Assembly (NCBI GenBank): GCA_009733575.1
Contig: ML769772.1
Coordinates: forward strand, 1 to 58,210
Direction: 5' to 3'
Length of the DNA stretch: 58,210 nucleotides
Source: Gymnopus androsaceus JB14
Lineage: Eukaryota; Basidiomycota; Agaricomycetes; Agaricales; Omphalotaceae
Below the pieces are notes generated by a model. It was not told the origin of the DNA, searched no databases, and saw nothing but the letters and a program-made list of their open reading frames with translations. Position numbers and translations under genes: made by a program. Shown here piece by piece: positions 1 through 10,969 of the stretch. Within the stretch, counting starts at the first letter, position 1, and every line of letters begins with the position of its first letter.

Positions 1-129
1 GCGATAAGCGATACGTGTACTGGAAGTGAAGATATGAGCTGAGGAAGCAAAAGCGCCCTAAAAATTACCATGTTTGGATCGTGGGAACTGCCACGTGGGG
101 TTGGCAGCATTTGCTTGTCCTCTACCTTA

Positions 130-420
130 GAGGTACAGTATGATTCATACTGGTGGGCGCTTATTTTACGAAAAAAAAAAATTGATCATAGGGTCCCATA
201 AATCCCCCAAAAATGGGCAAAATAATGAAAATATGTTGATCATGGGGTCACATAAATGCCAAAAGAATACTGAAAAATAATAGAAATATTCAGAGGGCAG
301 GGTTAGGTGCACTGCCACATGATTCATATTGTTGGGCCCTTATGGGGGCTTATTTTCCGAAACAAAAAACAGTCCCATAAATCCCAAAAAAATACTGAAA
401 AAGAATGATGGTTTTGCTGT
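130..420 (-). repeat. Dispersed AT-rich repeat R1, left fragment
   Basis: Part of a repeat family (R1) seen many times in this window. Landmarks in this orientation are 'TTAGGTGCACTGCCACATGA', a stretch ending 'GGGCGCTTATTTT', a run of A, then 'GATCATGGGGTCACATAAAT'. Two partial units lie head to tail here. There is no coding potential. The same unit appears in the opposite orientation at 2700-3525 and 10970-11700. Confidence 0.7.
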
Positions 421-721
421 AAAGCAGAGCCTCAGGGGAGCAATAAACAGGTACATCATCTGGATTCTCGCAAGCTATACCTCTTGAATAAGAACGACTT
501 GTAAAAATTTCATTTTTTGAAAAGTTCAAGTTTTTCAAAGACTCTGGATTGGGCAAGTAAAATGCAATTTCTGAGGCCATTTTCAACCCAAATAAGGCAA
601 TTCTGGTATGAGTCAGGTAACAATGAAGGGCGCTACCAATTTAGTATTTCTACTGACCGTGGGAATTTTCTTGGTTCATTACAATTTATTGAATTTGGCT
701 ATGAGTATTCCGGGTAATGTA

Positions 722-958
722 CTTCTATGTACAGAGGCAATGGTCATGGTCACGGAGGCCTCATTGTGTCACCTATTTACTGTGATGTCACAGTCAAATT
801 TAGCCCTGTTGCCTAACTTTCAACCATGACACACCTACAAAAAAATCAAATCAAATAAAATAAAATATAATTCATCACATATGTCATGGCTACAACTGGG
901 TCCATTGCCTAAGTTCAGACTGTGATGTCCATGTGACCATTGCCTCTGTACATAGAAG
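722..958. mobile_element. Short inverted-repeat element, possibly a mariner-type MITE
   Basis: A perfect 25-bp inverted repeat beginning CTTCTATGTACAGAGGCAAT occupies 722-746 and, reversed, 934-958. A TA dinucleotide flanks each end (720-721 and 959-960), as expected for a Tc1/mariner target-site duplication. The 237-bp element has no open frame of note. The class is inferred from TA flanks and size only. Confidence 0.55.
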
Positions 959-1204
959 TATAGTATTTTACCAGGTGGATCTGCAGAGCTAAACCTGACC
1001 CAACCTGGCACAGCCACCCAGCTTATCCAGCATACCAACACATTATATGCACCCCACTTTTGGGTGCATATTAAGTACATCATTGGGTTTCTTAATCCCC
1101 AAAATATGATGTCATATCACAAGAATTTCGAGTTTTTTTTTGGTTATGATGTCATTATTGGTTTGTATAGATGCCTAAGCACTGAGGGTTCTATATAGGA
1201 TTCT
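959..1204. other. Intergenic, nothing recognised
   Basis: No credible coding frame, RNA or repeat boundary is visible between the inverted-repeat element and the satellite array. Confidence 0.5.
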
Positions 1205-2195
1205 CAGTGAATCAACTCGGACTCGAGTTACTGGTACTAGCTATCAGTACTAGTAATTGATACTACTGGTAACTCTGAGTTATCACTATACTAGTACTAA
1301 TAACTCGGAGTTACTGGTACTAGCTATTAGTACTAGTAATTAATACTGGTAGCTCGGAGTTACTGGTAATAGCTATTAGCACCCATAATTAGTACTAGTA
1401 GTAACTCTGAGTTACCACTATACTAGTACTAATAACTCGGAGTTACTGGTACTAGCTATTAGCACTCGTAATTAGTACTAGTAGTGAACTCTGAGTTACC
1501 ACTATACTAGTACTAATAACTGGAGTTACTGGTATTAGCTATTAGTACTAGTAATTAGTACTAGTAGTAACTCTGAGTTACCACTGTACTAGTACTAATA
1601 ACTCGGAGTTACTGGTACTATTAGCACAGTATGTAGTATCTGAGTGACACTATATACTATGATCAGATCACTGGTACTAGCTATCAGTACTAGTAATATA
1701 CTGTACTCTGATTATCATATATACTAATACTCGAGTTACTGTACTAGTAGTAACTCTGAGTTACCACTATACTAGTACTAATGACTCGGAGTTACTGGTA
1801 CTAGCTATTAGTATAGTAATTAATACTACTGGTAACTCTGAGTTACCACTATACTAGTACTAATAACTCGGAGTTACTGGTACTAGCTATTAGTACTAGT
1901 AATTAATACTGGTAGCTTCGGAGTTACTGGTAATAGCTATTAGCACCCGATAATTAGTACTAGTAGTAACTCTGAGTTACCACTATACTAGTACTAATAA
2001 CTCGGAGTTACTGGTACTAGCTATTAGTACTAGTAATTAATACTAGTAGTAACTCAGAGCTACCACTGCTAGTACTAGTATTGTAGCAACTTGGAGTTAC
2101 TACTATACTAGTACTAATAACTTGGAGTTACTGTAGGACAAGTAACTAGTAGTAGTAACTCAGAGCTACTACTGCTAGTTATGTATTTAACATTA
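1205..2195. repeat. Satellite array 1 (AACTCGGAGTT / ACTAGT modules)
   Basis: A degenerate tandem array about 1 kb long. Recurrent words are 'TAACTCGGAGTTACTGGTAC', 'AGCTATTAGTACTAGTAATT' and 'AACTCTGAGTTACCACTATA'. Each unit contains short palindromes: AACTC-G-GAGTT and ACTAGT. Unit length drifts around 80-100 bp because submodules are added or lost. There is no coding content. A second array of the same vocabulary lies at about 9480-10640. Confidence 0.85.
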
Positions 2196-2690
2196 GTACT
2201 ATAAATGCTAGGGTGAAGGTGGGCTTATGCTGGTGCATCGGTGGTTACTCATCCAGTGTCAAAGTAATCAGCACAAATGATATAATATGATCTAGCAGCC
2301 AAGGCTGTGCATACATAGTGCTGTAGCATAAACATGTTAATAACATGGAAAGTAGAATTTCTAATATAGTTCAATTGTCTGTATAATCAGGTCTTATGAG
2401 ATTTAAATTTCTTATGTAGGATCAGGCACAGAATTCTGAAAACATGAACTTGGTCATTCATTTCATTAACTAATACTAATAGCTAAGTAGATGTATCTAT
2501 AAATTAGATACTAGTGTACCTAAACCTCCTAATATTCTTAGTATCTTCTGAAAATAATTGCCCATAAGCACCCGGCAAAATATACAGTGGATGACAAAAT
2601 TGATATGACCTCTGTGACCTACTGAATGGGCTACTGAATAGCCCACTGAATTAGGGGGTGACATCAATTTTGTTGTCTGCACTATGGATA
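2196..2690. other. Intergenic, nothing recognised
   Basis: AT-rich sequence with no supported gene or RNA between satellite array 1 and the R1 tandem array. Confidence 0.5.
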
Positions 2691-3525
2691 AATCAATTAC
2701 TAGTTCATGTAACCCCACCCTTGAATATTTTTAGGATTTTGCATGAATTTTTGATGAATTTTTGTGGATTAATGGAATGTAATGATTGACTGTTTTTCAG
2801 AAAATAAATGCCTATAAGTGCCCAACAATATGAATCATGTGCTAGTGCACCTAGCCCCACCCTGTGAATATTTTCAGCATTTTTTTGTGATTTATGAGAC
2901 CCAATGATCATTTTTTTATGGAAAATAAGCACCCATAAGTGCCCAACAATATGGATCATGTGCCAGTGCACCTAACCATGCCCCCTGAATATTTTTATTA
3001 TTTTACAGTATTTTTTCGACATTTATGGGACCCCATGATCAACATATTTTGATTATTTTTGAGTGTTTTTTGGGGATTTATGGGACCCCATAATCAACCT
3101 TTTTTTTTGTAGAATAAGCACCCATAAGCACCCAACAATATGAATCATATGCCAGTCCACCTAACCCTGCCCCCTGAATATTTTTTGTTATTTCTCAGTA
3201 TTTTTTTGGCATTTATTGGACCCCATGATCAACATATTTTCATTATTTTGAGTATTTTTTGGGGATTTATGGGACCCCATGATCAACTTTTTTTTTTTTT
3301 TTTTCGTAAAATAAGCGCCCATAAGCGCCCAATAGTATGGATCATGTGCCAGTGCACCTAACCCTGCCTCCTGAATATTTGTATTATTTTTCTGTTTTTT
3401 TTTGGCATTTATGAGACCCATGATTAATATATTTTCATTATTTTGAGCATTTTATGGAGATTTATGGGACCCCATGATCAACCCTGTTTTTTCCACAAAA
3501 TAAGCGCCCATAAGCACCCACAAGC
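2690..3525 (+). repeat. Tandem R1 repeat array 1
   Basis: About five head-to-tail units of R1, spaced roughly 120-200 bp. Each unit runs 'CACCTAACCCTGCCCC', 'CTGAATATTTTT', an AT stretch, 'GGGACCCCATGATCAAC', a T run, then 'AATAAGCGCCCATAAGC' and 'CCAACAATATGAATCATGTG'. Units differ by small indels in homopolymers. Frames in this stretch are artefacts of the repeat. Confidence 0.8.
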
Positions 3526-3989
3526 ATCCTAACTACTGTTTTTTTTTCACATTGATTTAATACCAAATACTTGCCAAATCAATCTACAAAGGATCGTAGG
3601 CGCCCAGACAATTGATTTCTTTTGGCTATTACCAAATATTTGGTAAATGAACCTCGGAAGGACCATAGCGCCTAAGTAATCAATTTTATTTTAATATTTG
3701 AGTACAAAATGGATTTAACAAATATTTGGCAAAATAATAATGGCTTTTATTGCAATATTATAAAGCAAACATATTCAAGAAATATTTTGTGAATCAATAG
3801 CACTGATTTCATTGGTGCGAAAAGCATTTAACAAATATTTGGCAAAAGAACTACACTGCCGCAATGCCGAAAATCCGGCAGCAGCACCCCGAGGCCATTC
3901 CCAATAAGTCTTATAAATTATCAGGATCTTTTGCAAAACGGGCTACGACAATTATCGCAATCTTTTGCAAAAGCCTGGCAACATCTAGT
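3526..3989. repeat. AT-rich region with AAATATTTGGCAAAA motifs
   Basis: Noncoding DNA with several copies of the partly palindromic word AAATATTTGGCAAA (near 3625, 3715, 3780 and 3835). A related stretch at 11800-12030 shares both this word and the phrase 'ATCTTTTGCAAAA', so the two belong to one dispersed repeat that directly precedes the gypsy relic here and deaminase copy A there. Confidence 0.5.
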
Positions 3990-4700
3990 GCTCAGTCAAT
4001 GATAACCAGTATGGCCGTGTACTGGCCGGACTTCAGGAGCTGTTCAATGAAATCCATGGAGATAGAATCCCATGGGCGAACCGGAACCGGCAGAGGTTTA
4101 AGCAGTCCGTACGGGCAATGTCTGTGAGGTTTGTTCCGACTGCAAGTTGTGCAAGAACTGACATAGTCGCAAACAAATTTGTGGATCTTTGGCCACGTAT
4201 AAGATCTGTGAACAGCTTCTAAGGTTCGGTTCTGACCAAAATGTCTGGATAGTGGGTGATCATGAAAATAATGGAGAACTTGAAGGCAAAGGTCGGAATG
4301 GTTTGGGACATAGATACGCTCATTGAGGCGTAAGAGACTGTCAGTGCCTAATTCCCATCAGGACTTGGTTGGATCCACAGCGAAAGTGAGCCCTGCCACT
4401 GATTCCGAATCCAATTGAAGAGCAAGTCGGATCACTTCATGTAATGCATCAATGTCTAAGACAATCGAGGCTCGAAGAGCAGGGCCTTCAAGGAAGGTTG
4501 CTCGAAGCGAGACGGTGAGTTGCTCATTAGTGAATATAGGTCTGAAATTTTGTGGATTGACTTGTGCGTAGCTGATATCCCCCTCTTTTGGGTAGACGTC
4601 CCACCGTCTAGTGATTGAGTCCAGTTTCTCACTGAGCTTTCCAGGATGGAAGCGAATCACCATGTTGAATTGATGAAGGTATTCGGACACCAGAGGCTAT
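3990..4700 (-). pseudogene. Ty3/gypsy pol relic (RNase H end, integrase zinc finger)
   Basis: Reading right to left, the sequence encodes the end of a gypsy RNase H domain (FNMVIRFHPGKLSEKLDSIT, then RRWDVYPKEGD) and, further on, the integrase region with a CTTC pair and the phrase PYGLLKPLPVPVRPWDSISM DF followed by IEQL. This order is that of basidiomycete Ty3/gypsy polyproteins. The frame is broken at several points, no LTRs are visible, and the catalytic integrase core is lost beyond about 4000. It is a decayed fragment with no neighbouring partner genes. Confidence 0.85.
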
Positions 4701-4954
4701 AGCGGTATTAAAATAAACCCCTACAAGTTCTCGGAGGCGTATTTTAATACTAGCGACAAGTTGTCAGCCAGCCAAATATGCCCAGGGAACCCTAACCATA
4801 GTATGATAAGATGGGACCATATCTCGGGAACCAGGGGCCGTGGGAGAAAACGGAAATGGCTACACCCCTTTATTTTTCTCCCTCTTTCCAGTGGTGCCTC
4901 CGCTTAATCCTAATCTAAAATTAGGATTATGACCAAATACAGTGCCAAACAAAC
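4701..4954. other. Intergenic, nothing recognised
   Basis: No coding frame supported. The sequence joins the gypsy relic to the telomere-like patch. Confidence 0.4.
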
Positions 4955-4963
4955 AGTGAACAT

Positions 4964-5075
4964 AGGTTAGGGTTAGGGTGGTTAGGGTTTAGGGGTTAAG
5001 GATAATAATGGTTAAAATATTAATCAGGGTTAGGGTTAGGATGCGAGGTAGGGCTAGGGTTGGGTGCAGGCGACC
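4964..5075 (+). repeat. Interstitial telomere-like TTAGGG patch
   Basis: Degenerate TTAGGG units: 'GGTTAGGGTTAGGGTGGTTA', 'GGGTTTAGGGGTTAAGG', then 'CAGGGTTAGGGTTAGG' and 'GGGCTAGGGTTGGGTG'. TTAGGG is the usual telomere repeat of basidiomycetes. Here it lies well inside the window and is imperfect, as expected for an old internal insertion or fusion scar. Confidence 0.7.
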
Positions 5076-5169
5076 TACACGAGCATGGGAAAAGTGTCCG
5101 TTTTTTCCCACAGGCTCTCGTTCTCTCTGTATCAATATTTCTTTTCTAGGTAAAAATCCCCAAAATAAA

Positions 5170-5274
5170 TTGTGAAAAATGCTCAATATATTCACAGGGT
5201 GGGGTTACCTACACTAGCTCTTAATTTATCCATATGGGTGCTTATGGATGCTTATTTTCCAAAAAAATAATAAT
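5170..5274 (-). repeat. R1 repeat, left half split by the Harbinger element
   Basis: R1 sequence that breaks off at 5274 and resumes after 8958 with 'GCTGGGTCCCCTAAATCC'. In other R1 copies the two parts are contiguous, which marks 5275-8955 as inserted DNA. Confidence 0.7.
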
Positions 5275-5345
5275 AGGGACGGTCAAAGTGGACGCTGAAA
5301 TGATCGCTGAAACATCGCTGAAATGACTGCTGAATAAATCACATT
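5275..5345 (+). repeat. Harbinger left terminal and subterminal repeats
   Basis: Terminal inverted repeat of about 33 bp followed by iterated GCTGAAA words (for example GCTGAAATGATCGCTGAAA). It pairs with the right end at about 8885-8955 with one mismatch in the first 28 bases. Confidence 0.8.
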
Positions 5346-5485
5346 TCATGTTTCAGCGACAGTTTCGTTGAACGACCTTTTTTTTTTTCCACTTAATTTC
5401 GCTGCTGAAATATAACTGCTGAATTTGATTTTATACTGATCGTGCTACCAAAAAAATTCATTTCCACTTCTATACAACTCTCCTC

Positions 5486-7213
5486 ATGCCCTATGGTGAA
5501 CGACGTCCAGCACGAGCCAAACGGCTTGTTCGGATGTATGCCAAGTTTCAGTCTTGGCGAGAAAAGCGCGCAAAACATTATACTGAACGCGAACAAGAGG
5601 CTGGTGTCTCCAACAGATTTTTTTCGTGTCTTCGAAGATCTTTCCTTGCCAGCGACGATGCTAGCACTACCAGCACTGCATCTTTCTTGAAGAGTGACCA
5701 AGAGTCTGACCAGGAACGTTTGGGAAAAGAGCTAAAGGGTGTTGCTTCCTTTTCTGCTTCTCTTCCCTCTCTAGCAGAACCCGAGGATGAAGAGAATGTT
5801 GATGGATTTATGGCAGATGATGAAAGAGGATTGGATGATAGTTCTGATGCAGAGATGGACCTCGACGATATAGAGCAGCAACCTACGGCAAGGAGATGGG
5901 TAAAAGAGGAAATACAGGAGATGTACACTCACCGCTATGAAGCTCCACGAGACCGACTCCCAAGACCTTCCCAATCATATCTCCACCATGTCTTGATAAC
6001 TTTGAAGAATGGCCACGCCGATTATTTCCGTCAGGAGCTCCGAGTCACACCCTACACCTTCGACAAACTTGTTGCTGCAATCGAAAATGACCCAGTTTTC
6101 GAAAATTCCTCGGAAGCAGCCCATCAAGCACCTGTTGAAGAACAGCTTGCTGTTTTACTCTATCGTTTTGGTCACGACGGAAACGCTGCAAGCGTACAGG
6201 GTGTCTGCAATTGGGCTGGAATAGGGAAGGGGACTGTGCTTTTATACACCAAGCGTGTCCTCACAGCTCTACTGCGACCTGAATTCACGCAGGATGCGGT
6301 ACGGATGCCAAACGAGGATGAGAAGGAGGAAGCAAAGAAGTGGGTCGAAAGGCATTCTTGTAAAGCCTGGCGGAATGGTTGGTGTTTCGTTGACAGGACA
6401 CTTATTCCTCTTTATACTCGACCTTACTGGTATGGAGAAAGTTATTTTGATAGAAAGTGCCGGTACTCGTTGAACATACAGGTCTGTCTGCATTGAGCTT
6501 TTGACAGTTGGTTTACTGACAGGTTCTCGCACAGATTGTCAACCTTCCCAATCTCCGAATCATTGATTTTGGATACGGCCATACGGGAAGCACTCACAAT
6601 GCAACAGCATGGGAAGGAACACGTATTGCCACCAATCATGAGGATCTCTTGGAGGAAGGAGAGTGGATTTGGGCCGATTCTGCATATCCTGTACTGTATC
6701 GCGGATTTATCCGTTTGCTTTGAATTAGTCTAATTTTATTTATTAGCTTCAGTCTTGGGTGATCTCACCATACAAAAAACCAGATTGTTTTGACAAGAAC
6801 AACACTATCTTTAATGAATGCGTTTCCAACTTACGCATCCGACTCTGAGCATCGCAATTGGATTCCTGAAAGGTCAATTTCACTCCCTGAAGAACCTTCG
6901 TGTGAATATAAACAGCTCAAATAGTCACTGTTTTGCAACATTCTGGATTATCGGAGCTATTGGTGTGCACTCCTTTGCTATGCAATGCGAAGCTGAGGAA
7001 AGATATGAAGAAGATGAGGAGTGGGATTTTTTGAAGGATCCGTTTTTGGCAGCAGGTCTTGATGACTCCGATTCAGAGTCTGACAAAGATTCAAATGTTT
7101 TTGTTCCTCGAAGAGGGGAACGGGTATCACAAGCAAGGCTTCGGGCAGGAAGACTGAAACGAGATCATTTAAAAGAGCAATGGCTTTCATATAGGGAACG
7201 TAGACATCAATAG
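5486..7213 (+). pseudogene. PIF/Harbinger DDE transposase, frameshifted
   Basis: The catalytic nuclease of the element. Exons are 5486-6481, 6535-6690 and 6753-7213; the two introns are 53 and 62 bp with GT-AG ends. The N-terminal part is acidic and disordered. The DDE_Tnp_4 fold follows: the first aspartate in WCFVDRTLIPLYTRPYWYG (the family norm is VDGT), the second in WADSAYP, and the third acid in the (R)SEHAIGFLKG region. That last motif is hit by extra bases near 6843 and 6853, so the frame is lost just at the catalytic glutamate and regained at IGFLKGQFHSLKNLRV. A charged tail ends at the stop at 7211-7213. The ATG at 5486 begins the basic, homologous N-terminus. The neighbouring Myb-like gene converges with only 3 bp between them. 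Confidence 0.8.
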
Positions 7214-7216
7214 AAT

Positions 7217-8722
7217 TTACGAGAATTGACTGAAATCGATGCTATCCATGTCATCCATCCCATTGAGACCGTTGTCAAATCCATCAAGTCCACCGGCGCC
7301 GTGATTCTGAGGGTAAAATTGCGCTGGCGTCTGATATCCACTTGAGCTTCCACTTCCACTGGCACCTGGAGTCTGGTAGCCACCGTTTGAAGTCCCAGTT
7401 GCACCACCACCGAACTTGAGTTGCATCTCCATGATTTCAAGCTGATGCTTCTGCTTCAAATGAAGCCTTTCCAACTCGAAATCAGCACGGACCTTCTCTT
7501 TTTGGACTTTCGTGGTGCCTGCTACTCGGATCCATTCCAATTCCAACTCTTTCGTAGCACTGGACCTTTTCCCATTGTGCATCCAACTTCTTCTGTATCG
7601 TAACCTCCTCTGCCTTCGAAAGGTCAACGAATCGTTCAATTGGATTAGTGGCAGCCTTTCTCGTGGGTTTGACAACTTTCTCCGACTTGGGTTCCTTGGG
7701 ACCAAATTTTGGGCGCTGTGACGACACCAATTCAATGCTACCCCGGTTCTCCCGCTTCCATTTCTTCCTCTTCTCGGATTCAGGTCCATCAGCATCCTCG
7801 TCAACGTCAACCTCTCCCTTCTCGCTGTCAGTACCAATATCAAAGTCGTCAAGGTTGGCAGCAGGAGTACTGGGATTTTGGGAAGATAAATTGATGTCCG
7901 GACTGCTTCGAAGAATGGAGGTGTCAATTTCCGAGTTGTTGTTCCCAAGACCAACTGGCGTGATGTTGGGGCATTCACCAACAATTTCGTGCATGGTAAA
8001 ATACTGCGGAAAGGCTTTTTTCACCTTACCTAGATGTGGACAGTGAGTTATATGTGCATCATATTCAAAATTTGTACAAACTTACTCCACACCGTAGTCA
8101 GAGAGTTTGTCAGAGTCATGTTGATCTGGTCTTCCGATGTGAGTCCTGCTCCGGTTTCTCCCATGTCCTTCTTATGTTTCTTGTATTTCCGGACCAATCT
8201 AAAGACTCGTCGGTAGGTAAAAGATTAATAGTCTAAGTGCAGTAAGAACCTACTCTTCGAGCTTGTTCTTAATCCTTGTAGCCCAAATATCCTTCCCTGA
8301 GGCATCCTTTGCTTTGTTTGCAAAGATATCCTTGTATTTTGAATTCTCATCGCCAAATACAGCTTGTGCAAGCATGAAATAGTACTCGTTCTTGGGTCGG
8401 CTGTTGGATTTCGTAACAGGATTGCCTTCTTGGTCTCGCCCGACTGTACCAGGTGCGGGGAAAAGACCTTGCTTGATCTCAGGGTTGTCCATGAGCTCCT
8501 TGAGTAGAATTTCGACAAGCGCATCATTCCATCTTTGAATTAGAAGTCAGTTTTCAATAGGTTTATCTTTTCTTGTACACACCGGACATGGTCCTTGGAT
8601 CCTGAAGAATCAGCTACTACCTCTTCAACTTCATCGGTCTTTTCTTTCCGAGTCCGAGATCTACCTGCTGTAGTTTTGTTGCTTTTAGTTTTTGTACTTT
8701 GTCCTTTCTCCTTCGGTGGCAT
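7217..8722 (-). pseudogene. Harbinger accessory Myb/SANT-like protein, frameshifted
   Basis: Second gene of the element, expected to bind the transposon ends and aid nuclear import of the transposase. Exons 8583-8722, 8254-8532, 8086-8198 and 7217-8029 are separated by 50-56 bp GT-AG introns. After a basic start (MPPKEKGQSTKTKSNK) comes a trihelix/Myb-like domain beginning RWNDALVEILLKELMDNP and ending near LVRKYKKHKKDMGETGAG, then a conserved FPQYFTMHEIVGECPNITPV block, an acidic linker, a Lys/Glu-rich coiled coil and a Gly/Ser/Gln-rich tail. A one-base insertion near 7560 shifts the frame within the coiled coil. The assignment as Myb-like is by layout and tryptophan pattern, not by a full domain match. 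Confidence 0.75.
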
Positions 8723-8884
8723 GTTTAGGGATGAGTCAAAAAAGGAAATTTCAATTTTCGCGAAGCCCTAACCCTATAACTACATAAACGATTTAGGTTC
8801 CATGCAAGTTTCAGCTGCTGAAAGCTGTTTAAGCAGCACCCGAGCTGCTGACAACTTAAATCGCCGCTGAATTTTTTGGCCGCT

Positions 8885-8955
8885 GAAATGTGTTTTCAGC
8901 ACAACTTTCAGCAATCATTTCAGCAGTCATTTCAGCGGCCACTTTGACCGTCCCT
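8885..8955 (-). repeat. Harbinger right terminal and subterminal repeats
   Basis: Mirror of the left end: iterated TTTCAGC words followed by the terminal repeat ending CCACTTTGACCGTCCCT. Confidence 0.8.
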
Positions 8956-8958
8956 AAT

Positions 8959-9210
8959 TGCTGGGTCCCCTAAATCCCTATAAAATCATGAAAAATACTA
9001 AAAATATTCAGGGAATGGGGTTAGGTGCACTAGCACTTAGATTATTCATATTTTATTGGGTGCTGATGGGCACTTATTTCCCAAAAAAAAACTCAATCAT
9101 TGGATCTCATTAATCCCCAAAAATCATGAAAAATCCTAAAAATATTCTGAGGGTAGATTTGTTGTGCATGCTAACACTTAATTTGCACTTCCACATATGG
9201 AAATGGAATA
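8959..9210 (-). repeat. R1 repeat copies right of the Harbinger element
   Basis: Continuation of the interrupted R1 unit followed by a second partial unit ('TTAGGTGCACTAGCAC', 'GGGCACTTATTTCCC'). No genes. Confidence 0.65.
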
Positions 9211-9479
9211 CAAACTACTGTACTGTTTCAATCAGCTTGTCACAATTTTGTGACTGTGACCCTTTTAGCAAAATTTTGAATTGACCACTGCATGGTGTAG
9301 CCACATGACTCAACAGAAATTTTACCACTCAGAACCCCAAAATTGCTATTTCTGGATACTTTTGGGTAGGGGTTATGTCCAATGGATTTGCCTGTAGTCA
9401 GTAGTAACCAGTGATGTAGTCAAATTTTGCCTTGCTGGAGACCCTCTGTGACCTGCGACTATGAGTATTGCTATAACTT
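9211..9479. other. Intergenic, nothing recognised
   Basis: No gene or RNA supported. Confidence 0.4.
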
Positions 9480-10640
9480 GTACTCATAACTCAATGATAC
9501 TAAGTACCAGTACCAAGTTATGACAATACTCATAATAAATAAGTACCTATCCTAGCTACTAGCACTACCATTAGTAACTCTAAGCAAGCAACTCAGAGTT
9601 GCCTGTAGTAATCACTAGTAGGTAAGTCAGATTACTAGCAGTAATTAGTAGGATGTAACTTGGAGTTACTAGTAGTAATCTATATTAAGTATTTCGGAGT
9701 TACCAGTAGTTACTAGTATGTAACTCGGAGTTACTAGGAGTAATCACCAGTGAGTATCTCGCAGTTACCAGTAGTGATTAATAGTAAGTGACTTATGGTT
9801 ACTACTAGTGATTAGTAGTAAGTATCTTGGAGTTATTAGCAGTTATTAGTAGTAAGTATCTCAGAGTTACTACTTAGTAGCAATTAGTAGTAAGGAACTT
9901 GGAGTTACTAGTAGTAATTACTAGTATGTGACTCGGAGCTACTAGTAGTAAGTATCTTGGAGCTACCACTAGTGATTAATAGTAAGTAACTCATGTTTAC
10001 TAGTAGTAATTAGTAGTAAGTAACTCGGAGTTACTAGTAGTAACTCATAGTAAGTATCTCGGAGTCATTAGCAGTAATTAGTAGCAAGTAACTCGGAGTT
10101 ACTAGTAGTAATTAGTAGTATGTATGTTGTAACTACCAATAGTAATCACTAGTAAGTATTTCGGAGTTACCAGTAGTAATTACTAGTATGTAACTTGCAG
10201 CAACTATTAGTGATTAATAGTAAGTAACCCGGAGTCATTAGCAGTAATTAGTAGCAAGTAACTCGGAGTTACTAGTAGTAATTAGTAGTAAGTAACTCGG
10301 AGTTACCAGTACCAGTAGTGATTAATAGTAAGTAACTCATGGTTACTAGTAGTAATTAGTAGTAAGTAACTCAGAGCTACTAGTAGTAATTAGTAGTAAG
10401 TAGCTCAGAGCTACTAGTAGTAATCACTAGTAAGTATTTCGGAGTTACCAGTAGTAATTATGTGTGTAACTCGGATTTACTAGTAGTAATTACTAGTAAG
10501 TATCTTGGAGTTGCCAGTGGTAATTACTGGTAAGTATCTCAGAGTTACTGGCAGTAATTGGTAGTAAGTAACTCGAAGTTACCAGCACTAATTACTAGTA
10601 AGTAAGTACCATAGTGACTCACTTAAAGTTACTAGTACCT
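9480..10640. repeat. Satellite array 2 (AACTCGGAGTT / ACTAGTAGTAATTAGTAGTA)
   Basis: About 1.15 kb of a 35-45 bp tandem unit with consensus near 'GTAACTCGGAGTTACTAGTA' followed by 'GTAATTAGTAGTAA'. Many units vary at the central base (CTCGGAG, CTCAGAG, CTTGGAG). It uses the same palindromic vocabulary as array 1 but with shorter, more regular units. Noncoding. Confidence 0.85.
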
Positions 10641-10969
10641 TCTTACTGAGTCCAACTTTTTTTCAAGAAAAAAAGAGCCAGTGGCAGAGCATACCTGCCA
10701 TGTGAATATATTTTTCAACCATTTTTCATGGTTTCATTCATCTAGTTGAATGATTGACCTTTCGTAAAAAGGCAAGTGTCAGTGAGTGGGCATGTGCCCC
10801 CTTTTTCAAACAAAATGATTTCTTAAGGATTTAAGGAGCCCAATGTCTAACCTTTCTGTCACAAAAATAAGCACTGGTGGGTGGGTATGTAGCCCCCAAA
10901 TAAAGTATTATTATGATCTTTTGAAAAGGATTTCATACTATGTATCTAGAAATTAACTACCAGTGTACA
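10641..10969. other. Intergenic, diverged repeat DNA
   Basis: Contains weakly R1-like phrases ('GGATTTAAGGAGCCCAATG', 'AATAAGCACTGGTGGGTGGG') but no clear unit or gene. Confidence 0.4.

Larger units (their letters stand above)
5275..8955. mobile_element. PIF/Harbinger DNA transposon, 3.7 kb
   Basis: The ends are inverted repeats. Left starts AGGGACGGTCAAAGTGGACG; right, reversed, starts AGGGACGGTCAAAGTGGCCG; both continue GCTGAAATGA and then repeat the word GCTGAAA several times, which looks like subterminal transposase-binding sites. The element carries a DDE_Tnp_4-type transposase on the plus strand and a Myb-like gene converging on it from the right, the usual two-gene layout of PIF/Harbinger. 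A 3-bp direct repeat AAT flanks it (5272-5274 and 8956-8958). It sits inside an R1 repeat. Both genes carry frameshifts, so the copy is probably inactive by itself. Confidence 0.85.

Noticed and set aside
3140..3421. Frames of 70-90 codons in R1 arrays
   Set aside because: They recur in every R1 unit with homopolymer indels and show no conserved protein pattern.
5578..5974. Minus-strand frames opposite the Harbinger transposase
   Set aside because: Shadow frames of the plus-strand gene; no splice signals or known domains.
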